From: Pyropia haitanensis
Lineage: Eukaryota; Rhodophyta; Bangiophyceae; Bangiales; Bangiaceae
NCBI GenBank assembly: GCA_008729055.1
Contig: SDUX01000010.1
Location: forward strand, 1,689,090-1,753,089
DNA length: 64,000 bases
Direction: 5' to 3'
A program made the position numbers and the translations under genes. Numbering within the stretch: position 1 is the stretch's first letter; the number at the start of each line of letters is the position of its first letter. Of this stretch, positions 1 through 9,003 are shown piece by piece. The notes under the pieces are model-generated. The model was not told the DNA's origin, ran no database searches, and was given only the letters and a program-made list of their open reading frames with translations.

Positions 1-396
1 CCGGCCGCCGACCCTGGCGCCGCTGGCACCGCCGACGTGCCCGTCGTCGTGCACGAGGACGGAAGCCGCTCGCGGATGGTCGACGGGTGGAACACGTACT
101 TTGACACCGACCCGACGGTGCTGCCCGGCGGCGCCGCCTCCGGCGGGGGCGGCGCCCGCAACACAGACAGCATTGGCCAGCTCTTCCTCGGCTTCCTCCA
201 CTACTACGCGTTTGAGTGGGACTATGACGCGGCGGTCGTGTCGGTGAGGGCGGGACGGCCGCTGGCCAAGACGTCCAAGGCATGGGACGAGGCGTCGGTG
301 GCGCGCCTCCTCGAGGCGCAGGCCGCCCAGGCGGTCGCAGACAAGGAGGCCCACGAGGCGCGGGCGGCGGCCAACAAGGCACGTGAAGCGGAAGCG

Positions 397-429
<33 letters not shown>

Positions 430-612
430 GAGGAAGTGGTGGCGGCCGTCGACGACCAGACGGCGGCCGGTGGCAGCAAACACGGCGACGGGCCCGCAGC
501 GGGGGCCACAGACCGGGAGGTGGGGGATCGCGGCGGCGGTGGCCACGGCACCCCCCCGGGCGGCCGCTGCTGCCCTCCTGGGATGGTGCCGCCGCGTTTG
601 GCCGTCCGCTGA
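1..612 (+). CDS. Cid1/TUT-family terminal nucleotidyltransferase, 3' part (partial)
   Basis: The frame is open from the first base of the window, so the 5' part, including the catalytic nucleotidyltransferase domain, lies outside. Residues around 30-100 match the PAP-associated domain of non-canonical poly(A) polymerases and terminal uridylyltransferases: a D-G-W-N-x-Y-F lead-in, then SIGQLFLGFLHYYAFEWDY, then VVSVRAGRPL and K-x-W. This family adds A or U to RNA 3' ends. After the domain comes an Ala/Glu-rich, probably helical stretch with a poly-Ala run. The in-frame stop at 610-612 follows a C run near 550. Shifting frame there gives a coding-like continuation (LLPSWDG, VWVVDALVWGG), so the true C-terminus may lie further on. 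The family call is fairly secure; substrate and cell compartment cannot be judged. Confidence 0.7.
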
Positions 613-807
613 CGGTGTTGGAGGTGGCGGTGCCGCCGGGGGGGTGCGGGGGGGTGTGGGTCGTCGACGCGCTCGTGTGGGGGGGGGGGTGCGGCCGGAT
701 GGGGTGCCGGCAGAGGCGCGGCTGTTTTTTTTTGGGTGGGGGGGAGGGGGGGGGGGGACGCGGCTGACTCGGACGTTGACGGCGGCGGCGGTGGCGGCGG
801 TGGCGGT

Positions 808-839
<32 letters not shown>

Positions 840-1267
840 GTCGTCCTCGACGGACACGTCGTCGCCGCCGCGGCGGCACGCGGCGGGCGGCCGCCGCGGC
901 CGCTCCGGCGGGCGGCCACGGCGGCCGTCGGCAGGTGGCCGCGGCGCGTCTCCCCCCCCCCCGCGGCGGCGGGCGGGCGGTCGGCCAAGCGGCAGCGGTG
1001 GCGGCGGGGGGGTGCCGCGGCCGACCCGCTCGACGGCTTCCTCGTCGACGATGGCGCCCGCTGGCCCGCCGCCGCGGGGGGGGCGGCCCGCCGCCCGCGG
1101 CTGCGGGGGGGGGGGGGGGAGCGCGCCCGCCGCCGCCGCCAGCGGTCATTGCCGGGGGCGTCTGGTGGGGGTGGTGGGGGGGTGGGGGGGGGGGGGGCGC
1201 CTGGCCGCGGCTGGCACGCCGATACCGGCGGGGGCGGGGGGGGGAGCGAAGATGACTGGGCGTGGGT

Positions 1268-1300
<33 letters not shown>

Positions 1301-1500
1301 GGTAGCTCAGGCGGGTCGGACGCCGACGCTGCCGCCGCGGCGGCTGCTGACGCTGCGCCGCTCTACCCGCCGCCGTCGCTCGCGCTGACGCCGCTGACGC
1401 CGCTGACGCTGCTGGGCGGTAGGGGCGGCGGCGGTGGTGGTGGTGGTGGTGGTGGTGGTGGGGGAGGGGAGGTGGTGGTGGTGGGGGGGGGAGGTATGGG
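613..1500. other. hyper-GC low-complexity stretch with scattered coding-like pieces
   Basis: G runs and GGC/GGT repeats dominate. Short plus-strand pieces look like protein in different frames, for example about 560-700 (VLEVAVPP, VWVVDALVWGG) and about 1020-1090 (ADPLDGFLVDDGARWP). Every boundary between them falls in a G or C homopolymer. They may belong to the gene before or to the one after. No start, stop or splice site can be fixed. Confidence 0.4.
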
Positions 1501-1511
1501 GGGGAGGAGCG

Positions 1512-2700
1512 GCGGCGGCGCCGTCGGCGCCGCCTGTCACCCGTGGCCCGCGTCTGCCGCGGCGGCGGCGGCGGCGGCGGCCGCCGCCGCCACCACCGCC
1601 CGCGTCGTGGTGCGGCGGCCCGACCGGGCGGACGAGTGGGTGGTCATCCTCATCCCCGCCGGGTCCCCCCCCGCCGGCGCGGCCGCCGCGGCGGACGCGG
1701 CCACCCCCGGCACCACCGCGTGGCTCACCGCCCGCGTCACCGCCGCGCTCGCCGACGTGCACAGGGCGGCGGTGGCGGTCGCGCCGCCGGCGGTGGTGCG
1801 CGTCGGGCCACCGCCGCCGCCTGACACGTCCGCGGGGGGGGTCTACGCTGCTGAGGTGGGGGGGGTGCGCCGGCTGGGGCTCGCCGCCGCGTACGCGGTG
1901 ACGTGCCAACGTGGCCGACGCGGACGTTGGGCGGCTGCTCGACACGGCGGCGCGGGCGGCCACGCCGCTGCGCGTGCTGCGGCTAGCCGCCAACGTGCGG
2001 CTGACGGACGCGACGGCGGCGCGGCCGGTGTCCGCCGCCTCCGCGTGCGCTGCCGCCGCGCGACGGGGGGAAGGGGGGGGGGGGGGGGGGGGGGGCGTTG
2101 GTGAAGGGGGTGGCGGCTTTGGCGTGGGCGGTACCGGCCTGGGCGGTGGTGCTGGTGGTGGTGGCAATGGTGGTGCTGGTGCTGCTGGCAGCGACGGCGA
2201 CGGCACCGGCGACGGCGACGGTGACGGCGACGGTGACGGCGACGGTGAAGGCGACGGCGCCGGCGACGGCACCGGCGACGTCCTCGGCGACGACGGCACC
2301 GGCGGCGGCGGCGCGGCCGGCGGGGGGGGGGGGGGTATCCACACGTGCACGCAGGCTGGCGCTGTGGAGGGGGGCGGGGGGGGGAGAGGGGGAGAGGCGG
2401 CGGCCCCCCCCGCGGCCGCCGCGCACCCCGCTGCTGCTGCTGCTGCTGCTGCCACCGCCGCCGCGGCGGCCCCGGGGGTAGAGCCAGTCCCGCCGCCACC
2501 GCCGCTGCTCGCGGCTGCGGCGGCGGCGGCGGCGGCCGCCGCGGCGGCGGCGGTTGCCGCCACCGGCGCGCCGCGTCGGCGGCGGGCGGCCGCGGCGGCG
2601 GCGGCGGGTGACCTCGCGCACCTCCGGGCGGCCGCGCGGCGGCGGCCGCGCGGCGGCGGCGGCGGGCGCCCCACGTGGGTCGGGGGTGTGGCCAGCGCGG
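1512..2700 (+). CDS. unidentified Ala/Gly-rich protein, frame-shifted
   Basis: I do not recognise this protein. The frame is protein-like at about 1512-1900 (WVVILIPAGS, WLTARVTAALADVHRA, YAAEVGGVRRLGLAAAYAV) and switches at about 1900-1912 to a frame beginning ADADVGRLLDTAARA and LRVLRLAANVRLTDA. The two halves read smoothly if one base is wrong near 1905. After about 2070 come a poly-Gly block, an Asp-Gly repeat, poly-Ala runs, and a final Ala/Arg-rich part that fades into non-coding C-rich DNA near 2700. No start codon could be chosen; the gene could begin in or before the upstream G-rich stretch. Edges are approximate. Confidence 0.35.
2196..2300 (+). repeat. GACGGC-type microsatellite encoding an Asp-Gly repeat
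   Basis: Imperfect tandem hexamers of GACGGC/GACGGT kind run through this stretch. In the frame of the surrounding unidentified protein they encode alternating Asp-Gly, with a few Glu, Ala and Thr changes. Keeping one reading frame through the changes fits a translated repeat, but does not prove it. Confidence 0.6.
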
Positions 2701-2739
2701 GGCGGCGACGGATCCGCCGCGTCGGCGGCGTCCGTCCCC

Positions 2740-3149
2740 CTCCCACGCTTCCCCCCCGCCCCTCCCGGCGCGGCCGCCCTCTCGCCACCCCCCGTGGCCG
2801 TGCCACGCCGTGTGCCGCGGTTGATCCTTTGGCCGCGGCGCCCGTCTTGCCCTGCCGCCCCTCGCCCCACACCCCCCGCATCTCCACTTGGCCGTCCTCC
2901 CCGCCTCCCTCCCTCTCCCCTCCCCCCCACTCTCCCCTCGTCCCCCCCCCTCCTCCCCCCACCCTCCCTCCCCCCTCCCCCCCACTCTCTCCTCGTCCTC
3001 CCCCCTCCTCCCTCCCTCCCTCGCTCTCTCCTCTTCCTCCCCCCTCTCCCCCCCCCCCCCCCCCCCACCTCACCCCCCGGGACCGTTACGGGGACCGTTA
3101 CGGGCAACCGCCGCGACGGGGCGGCGCACGATGCCCCCCCCCCCCCCCC
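2740..3149. other. C-rich spacer upstream of the kinesin start
   Basis: This is mostly CCCTCC/CCCCCC pyrimidine tract on the plus strand with a short GTTACGGG repeat near 3084-3107. Reading frames across it give only Pro/Ser/Leu low complexity. It may hold the promoter and 5' leader of the kinesin-like gene, but no specific motif is visible. Confidence 0.4.
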
Positions 3150-3628
3150 ATGGCGGTCACCGCCGTCGTGCGGGTGCACCCCCACCCGCACCCCGCCGAC
3201 CCACCGCTGCGCATTGAGCGCCCCCCCCCCAACGGCGGCGCGCCGGTGGTGTGGCTGCCGCCGCCCCCCCCCCCCCTCAGGCCCACCGCCACCGGTCTCG
3301 GCGGCCGCGTCGCGGCGGCGGCGGCGGCGGCCGCCGCGGCGGGCCGCCGCCACGCCGTCGACGCGGTCATTACGGGCGGCACGGCGGCGCTGTACGCGGC
3401 GGCGGGTGCGCCGGCGGTGGCGGCTGTTGCGGGGGGGGCCGACGCGACGGTGCTGGCGGTGGGGGCGAGCGGGTCGGGCAAGACGACCGCGTTGATGGGG
3501 GGGGTGGGGGGGGGGGGGGACGGGGAGGATGGGGGTGGCGGTGCCACCAACGGGGGGCTCGTGGGGGGGGGTCATCAAGGGGCTTTTTGCGGCCGCCGCG
3601 ACGGCGGCGGCTGCCGACGAGCTCCTCC
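3150..3628 (+). pseudogene. kinesin motor domain, N-terminal fragment only
   Basis: The ATG at 3150 starts AVTAVVRVHPH, the usual first strand of kinesin motors (V-x-V-V-R-V-R-P). About 100 residues on lies the P-loop, read as AVGASGSGKTTALMGG, preceded by the expected helix and the D-A-T-V-L-A-V strand. This P-loop binds ATP in the microtubule motor. The next segment, NGGLVGG then VIKGLFAAAATA, matches the G-I-I-P-R-x-x-x-x-L-F region, but only after removing one G from the nine-G run at 3563-3571. Beyond about 3628 GC falls abruptly and nothing kinesin-like follows; no GT donor is seen at the break. About two thirds of a motor domain (switch I, switch II, neck) is missing. It could be a gene broken by insertion or rearrangement, a remnant, or a misjoin. 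Confidence 0.65.
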
Positions 3629-4058
3629 TGAAAACCTCCAATCATGTCAAATTTTCAACCCTGAAATTACCATACCGTGTCAATTTTGAACAACCAACTA
3701 CATCTGTTCGATCTGTTCTTTGGAACAATGAGGCAGAACCATGGAATGGTGATGACAGAAGTCATTGGGTACTCGAAACTGATGAAGCCACGCATAGATG
3801 ATGAAAAGAGTTACAAATATTCATGTATTGGCCCGGTAGGCGGACAAACGGCGCCGAGGAAGGCAAGGAAAAATTTTTTTCGTATAAAAAAGGCGCTTGC
3901 CGCCCCCCCAGACCCCCACCACTGAGTCGGCAACCGTCCACAGCTCCCACCACGGCCTCCCCACCACCCCAGTACCTCCCCTTTTACCTCTGGACCCACC
4001 CACGACCTGCTCCGCCCCCCACCCCCCGCCCTATACCCCGCCACACGCCGACGCCATT
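3629..4058. other. AT-richer stretch after the kinesin break
   Basis: Base composition changes within a few bases near 3628 to roughly balanced GC, then returns to C-rich sequence after about 3900. A short plus ORF (3677-3925) and others have no recognisable motif. An insertion, element remnant or assembly junction would explain the sharp edge; no terminal repeats were found. Confidence 0.4.
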
Positions 4059-4490
4059 ATGGGCAAGAAGCTGAACCTGACGCCGGAGGAGAAGCTGGCT
4101 CGGCGCCGTGAGCAGGTTCGTCGGAATATGGCGGCCATGCGCTCCCGGCGGACGACTGATGCGGACGCCGGCGGCCGCGCTACGGAGGGGTCGCACGCCA
4201 TCGACGAGGAGGCGTCGTTGGCTGCAGCCGTGGCGGCGGCGGTGGCCCTCTGTGGCGCGCCCGCCACGGTCGCCCGCACCGCGCCCGACGCCGGGGCGGT
4301 CGCGGCTCACCAAGAGGCCATCCGGACGGGGGCTGAGCGCTGTACTCAGTGCCCCCGGCGCTACAAGGGTCGTTCCCGGGACGCACCTGGGCGACGAACG
4401 ACGCGGCCACGACGGGCGGGGGCAGCCCGCTCGTCGGCAGCTGCAGGCGTGCCGTCCACGCCGGGCGCTGGTCGACCGTGGCGGCCATAG
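4059..4490 (+). CDS. small hypothetical protein with basic N-terminus
   Basis: The ATG at 4059 opens 143 residues. The first 31 are strikingly charged and probably helical: K-L-N-L-T-P-E-E-K-L-A followed by RRREQVRRNMAAMRSRR. This resembles the basic region of DNA-binding proteins or the head of mobile-element proteins, but no family is recognised. A moderately acidic Ala-rich stretch follows. The last 40 residues are Arg/Pro-rich and look like read-through of non-coding sequence, so the gene may continue by splicing or be decayed. Confidence 0.3.
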   Translation: MGKKLNLTPEEKLARRREQVRRNMAAMRSRRTTDADAGGRATEGSHAIDEEASLAAAVAAAVALCGAPATVARTAPDAGAVAAHQEAIRTGAERCTQCPRRYKGRSRDAPGRRTTRPRRAGAARSSAAAGVPSTPGAGRPWRP

Positions 4491-5329
4491 CCGCCGTCAA
4501 CGATTGCCGACGAGGACATCTCGCGCGGCCAGACACTGGGTTCGTTCTGTTGCCGTCGAAGCGGCACATCGCGTCACGGCCAGCGAGCTGCTCGACGGAG
4601 ACCCGGCGAGCTCGAGTAGGCAGCGGCAGCGACCCTATAATAGCCTCGCCCCTGGCGGAGCACCTGCCTTGCCGGGGGTTCTGTGCTGGTTGACCGGGAG
4701 TGTGGCAACGTTGGCAGCCTTGGCCACCATTGGGCGAGGAGGCGTCCGCCGCTGGGCCGGGCGCCGAGTGGCGTGCGGCCCCGCCCGGAGTGGGTCCTGA
4801 CAAACACGATTGCAAATAGCAACAATGCACAGGTCTCGTCAGGTTCACGCACCTGGCGCATAGACAACACGTTCCCTGCGCACAGGTGTGGAAATGACCA
4901 GGTTGCGTTCTTCATGGCGTCGCTCGCGCCGCCCCTCCACCACCCAACATGTAGATACGTGGCCCGCGCACTGCAACTCCAGTCAGCCACTGGTCGAACA
5001 CAAGGAGGCCCTTCTGGGCCTGCCGGTCGCAACCTTGTCATTGTCAGCCTTGTTCTGGGTGACCTGGCATAAGCGAGCTCCCAACCGAACAGCGTATCAC
5101 TTGCTGCCAGTCGCGGATTTTGTTAGCCACACCCGCGGTTCCGGGGCGCACTAGTCATGGAACGCCATGTGCTCCTCGCTGGGCTCGCCGGCGCTCTCCA
5201 GTCCCAAAGAACAGGTGGTTACAATAGAGAGAGGGAGCCCGCGTGGTGCCATGTGACGACTCCCCACCTGCAAGACCGCGTCCCTGTGCGTGCGTCGCCT
5301 CCCCCGCCCGACGGCCAAACCACGTCGCT
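4491..5329. other. gene-free stretch
   Basis: Moderate GC. Open frames are short, overlap on both strands and show no domain. Nothing further can be supported. Confidence 0.4.
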
Positions 5330-5416
5330 GTGCATGACGGCTGGCCGGTTTCGTCGCTGTTTATGACGGCTTGCCGGTTTCGTCGTTGTGCATGACGGCT
5401 GGCCGGTTTCGTCGCT
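5330..5416 (+). repeat. three tandem copies of a 29-bp unit
   Basis: Units start at 5330, 5359 and 5388. The core TGACGGCTGGCCGGTTTCGT is repeated with two to four differences in the middle copy. No spacers lie between copies, so this is a plain minisatellite and not a CRISPR array. Confidence 0.8.
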
Positions 5417-5558
5417 GTGGCTGGCGCCGCTTTGGCCCACCTCAACAGTTTGGCACGTCCGTAAACTCGGTCTCAATCGGATTGATGTTAAGGTGGTATC
5501 TCCATCGGTCAACAGACAGATGTGTTTCCTCTGAGATCCGTCTCATGTAGTACGGTAA

Positions 5559-5924
5559 TCAAGATCTGGAGAGCAAAGTGCTCGCTCGAGCCAGTGCAGT
5601 TGGCTGGGACCGACGGGCGAACGAGCCAAATACGTTCTAAAGAAGTTATTTGCCTCAATAGAGAGTGCGGAGAACGCGGACGAGGCGACCATCCAAGACC
5701 GGCCTGAAGAGATGCCCGCGTTCTTGGTGTTTGATTTTATTGTGCATGTGGTATCAGAGCTCTCGTGCCCACTGACTGGTACTCATCTGCCTGGGTATCC
5801 CCAAGAGATCATGTGGCGGTTGCACAGCTTCCGCGCGGCCAAGGTTCCCTTGCGCTACATCGTTGGCAGGGCAATGGGAGAGCAGTTCGTGGTGGATATG
5901 TTTGCATTGATGCGTGAGCTCTGA
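5559..5924 (+). CDS. orphan exon-like ORF, unidentified
   Basis: A frame open from just after a stop at 5556-5558 to the TGA at 5922-5924 encodes up to 121 residues of balanced composition, unlike its low-complexity surroundings. It reads KYVLKKLFASIESAE, an acidic stretch, then MPAFLVFDFIVHVVSEL, YPQEIMWRLHSF and VPLRYIVGRAMGEQFVVDMF. These look like amphipathic helices. The only Met near the start is at 5712, inside the well-formed part, so this is more likely a last exon or a gene fragment than a complete gene. I do not recognise the family. Confidence 0.4.
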   Translation, partial: SRSGEQSARSSQCSWLGPTGERAKYVLKKLFASIESAENADEATIQDRPEEMPAFLVFDFIVHVVSELSCPLTGTHLPGYPQEIMWRLHSFRAAKVPLRYIVGRAMGEQFVVDMFALMREL

Positions 5925-6461
5925 AGCCCTTAGTTGGTGTGGCATGGCATGCAAGGAGAACACTGAGATGGGGGTGGCCATGTCGCTCGGGTCAGGCTTC
6001 ATGTGGCGGCCCGGTGGTCTACGGAAGCAGTCGACATGTTGAGGCCCGACCTGCGCAGTGGGTGCTAAACCGGGACCACGTGCAAGAGGGGTCGGCGCCG
6101 ATCATCACGATTCTTGCTTGCACGGCAACGGTGCTCGACCCCTGTTGGCAGCAAGAAATTTGCCAAGAGTTTGCTGCTCAAAGCACGATTCTTGCACTGG
6201 TGCAAAAGTCAAGCAGTCTTGTCGTCCAGAACAAAAAATCTCCCGCGTTTGATTCAGCCGGTTTGTCGGACGGTGTCCAATGAAAACTCTCGGTTGACTT
6301 GGAGAGCGCAGCGTTGAGAACGAACCCCTCTGTCATGCGCGTACCCACATCCACGCAGCCGCCGCCGCAGTCGCATTCGCCAACGGGCGGGCGGCGGCCG
6401 CGGCGGACCGCGAGGCGGGGTCTGCCGCCGCGGCGGCCGCCGCCGCTCGTCGCGCGGCGAG
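5925..6461. other. gene-free stretch
   Basis: No coding signal. The only long frames are shadows. A GC-rich Arg/Pro low-complexity patch sits at about 6350-6460. Confidence 0.4.
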
Positions 6462-6591
6462 CTAGTCCCGCTTGGGATTGAGGTCGCGCGCCCAGTTGAG
6501 CGAGTAGTCGGCCTTCGTCGCGCCATCCACCGCGTTCCACACCTTGATCGTCTTGTCCGCCTCGGCCGGCAGCAGCGGTGGCGGCGCGAGT
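6462..6591 (-). pseudogene. PLRG1/PRL1-like terminal exon (isolated fragment)
   Basis: On the minus strand the last 33 or so codons before a TAG at 6462-6464 read EADKTIKVWNAVDGATK and end in NWARDLNPKRD. The E-A-D-K-T-I-K core, followed by an acidic linker and a short basic tail, is the signature end of the PLRG1/PRL1 WD40 proteins of the Prp19/CDC5L spliceosome complex. Possible acceptors lie at 6561-6562 or just above 6591. No other WD40 repeat is visible on the minus strand up to the lipase gene, although the family normally has seven. The exon is therefore either far from the rest of its gene or a captured or decayed piece. The call rests on a short match. Confidence 0.45.
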
Positions 6592-7935
6592 AGCCTGGGG
6601 GTTGGCGGTCGCAGCCGCACGAAGGGGGGCACGCGTCTGCACTTCCTCGGGAGGGGTCGTTTTGGTCGCCGTGGGCGGAACGAGGACACCCGCACGGCGG
6701 GAGAGCGGCACGCGTCGGCCGTGAGCACGTTGTCGTACGAGAGAAAGGCGGCAAGAGGGAAGCACCAATTTTTTTGTTATTCCCCACCTTCATGTGCAGG
6801 TGTATTGACTGACTCGACAACGGGAGATATTCTGGCTGCACGGCCGTCTTCCCGGAGCGGCCTTGATAGCTCTTAAGCAAAACGCGACAAGCGTTGTCTA
6901 AAAATGCTGTTCTCCGCAGCAGTTTTTTTCGATCCGTTGTACACAGCGCTCCGTTATAATAACGCTTGTTCCCGACGTGCGACAGCGTAGCCCCAAGAAC
7001 GGCGCTTCTTTTGGTGTAACGGTTGTCCCCGGTACTCATACGGAACCTACTCCTGAAGCGCATGCTATGAGAAATCACGGTAAACGTGGGCGGAACATGT
7101 GATGCTGGGGGGTCTCAAATCGTTGCATCCCCGGATTACACCAAAAATGCAAGAAATCCGTGGTCCCGGTTTAGCCTGCGCTGCGCTGCGGCTGTGCTGC
7201 GATGGACCGCCGAAGTATACAAGAATAATTTCATCCGATAAACTGATACGGTGTCGGCAAATTGGTATATTGTTCGGTGAAATGTATCGAACAGTCATAC
7301 CGGTTGATATATGCCAATCTCACCTATAAGCGTCAGCCAGGTGGTCCAGCCATGTCGGTAAGTTGCGGGGTGGAGGGGGAACCAGGTCTTGGTACAAGCA
7401 GTGGTTTGCTTTTCTCTGTACTGCGTGTGGCGTCATCTTGCGCGATTGGCAGCAAACAGTCCGCACTGCTGCCGGACGAGTCGTACGGAAGTGCTCTAGA
7501 GCATCTCTGGAGGAGCAAGATAGTCGCCGAGTGCTCTAGAGTGTTCTCTGGAAGTGTAACACAGTCCCCGATGCGTTGCTGACGTGCTGGCGCTTTGACA
7601 GTGTTCATCGCACGACAGCAATGGTATTGACTGACAAGGTTGGCTCGGGATGAGGCTGGGGCGCCCCCCCCGTCGAGCCGCACGGGAGCGGCGATGGTAC
7701 GACCCTACCAGCAGGCTGAGAGGGGGTTGCCTACAGTACCAAGCGCTATTCGTCCTCGTCCCGTCCTTTTTAAACCCCGACGGAGATCGCTTCTTTGTCT
7801 TGCCGACAATCCAGACACCAGGTCTCAAGACCATTTCTTTCCCCCCCTCAGCGGCGCCCAAGGGTTATTGAGGCAAGAACAACACTCCGAGCTTACCATC
7901 GGCCAGGAGAAGCCGTCAAGCCGCGTGCCGATACC
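6592..7935. other. gene-free stretch before the lipase
   Basis: Lower GC than the window average, including AT-rich parts near 6900-7300. Only short overlapping frames occur. An in-frame extension of the lipase ORF reaches back to 7795 but reads like untranslated leader. The lipase promoter should lie here; no motif is evident. Confidence 0.4.
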
Positions 7936-9003
7936 ATGCAGCGGCAGCAGCAAGCACCACATTGGTGGGAGGTGGCGGCAAACATGCAGCGGAATGAACA
8001 GGGCCTGGCTGCCTTAGCATCGATCGCGCCGACCACCGGGCAAGTCATCAATGGCGTACATGGCGGCCTCAAGGAACTCTTCCACACCGTGAGCGTTATG
8101 GAGGAAGGCCACCAACAACTACCGGTTGATGACACACTGATCAGACCAGTATACCACGCGCTGCTCATTTCATACCTCTCCAAGCGCGCTGTGTACGCCG
8201 CGACAACGGACCAAAATGCCCCCGACGAGGCGACGCGTAAGGCTGACCTACATGAAACCCTGCAGGCACACACCGTCAGGTGTACGCCGCTTCCCTACAT
8301 CATTGTTGGGCTTTGCTACGCACCGTACTGCCCCGCGACGCTGGTAAGGCTCAAAGCCACTCTGTTCGTAGCGTGCCGCTCCACGCAGACGCCTGGAGAA
8401 TTCGGGGGGGACTTGAAGTGGCCCCTGCGACGGGTCTCTGGCGTTCTGGGCATGCGGAGCCTCGGTCACGTGCATACTGGCTTTCTGAACGCCTTTAGAG
8501 GCCAGGCAGAGGAAGTGCTCGCTCGCATTGACGCCCTCGTCCGCGCCGGCTGGGTGGAGGACGTAGTTTTTTGCGGCCACAGCCTTGGCGGCGCTGTGGC
8601 TCAACTGCTTGGCGTAATCTACTCGCAGCGTCGGGGCCAGTCGTTCCGCTCCCTCGTCGTGTCATTTGGGTGCCCGCGCATCGGCGACACGGCGTTCCGT
8701 TACACTCTTGGCCGCCACATTGACCACACCCGGCTGTATGCCAGGAAGGACCCGATACCCGCCTTATTTCCCGGGTACGCGCCACACGGCGGCATGAAGG
8801 CTGACGGCGAGGGGAGTTGGCGACTGGAGCAGCTGTGCCAGGCGGTGGCACGGGCACCAGAGGCGCCGACCCGCTTGTTGCGTTCGCTCCGGCCGTGGCG
8901 CCCACACCAGCTGACGACCTACGCGGCGGCGCTCGACGACCACCGATCCAAGCGGAAGGGCATGGCGGCGGATGGACCGCTGGAGGAGGCGGCAGCTGTG
9001 TGA
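7936..9003 (+). CDS. class 3 (fungal-type) triacylglycerol lipase family protein
   Basis: This 355-residue protein has the alpha/beta-hydrolase layout of Lipase_3. The nucleophile elbow is VVFCGHSLGGAVAQ with Ser216; the acid is probably Asp272 in ARKDPIPALFP and the base His324 in PHQLTTY. A strand-oxyanion region with HVHTGFLNAF precedes the elbow, as in other class 3 lipases. Such enzymes hydrolyse acyl esters of glycerolipids, in algae often in membrane turnover or stress. No signal or transit peptide is obvious after the chosen ATG (7936). An upstream in-frame extension exists but is Arg/Pro-rich and less plausible. The first 120 residues form an Ala/Leu-rich helical region of unknown role. 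No introns are needed. Confidence 0.85.
   Translation: MQRQQQAPHWWEVAANMQRNEQGLAALASIAPTTGQVINGVHGGLKELFHTVSVMEEGHQQLPVDDTLIRPVYHALLISYLSKRAVYAATTDQNAPDEATRKADLHETLQAHTVRCTPLPYIIVGLCYAPYCPATLVRLKATLFVACRSTQTPGEFGGDLKWPLRRVSGVLGMRSLGHVHTGFLNAFRGQAEEVLARIDALVRAGWVEDVVFCGHSLGGAVAQLLGVIYSQRRGQSFRSLVVSFGCPRIGDTAFRYTLGRHIDHTRLYARKDPIPALFPGYAPHGGMKADGEGSWRLEQLCQAVARAPEAPTRLLRSLRPWRPHQLTTYAAALDDHRSKRKGMAADGPLEEAAAV

Noticed and set aside
5330..5416. Possible CRISPR array
   Set aside because: The 29-bp units are directly adjacent with no spacers, and the genome is eukaryotic.
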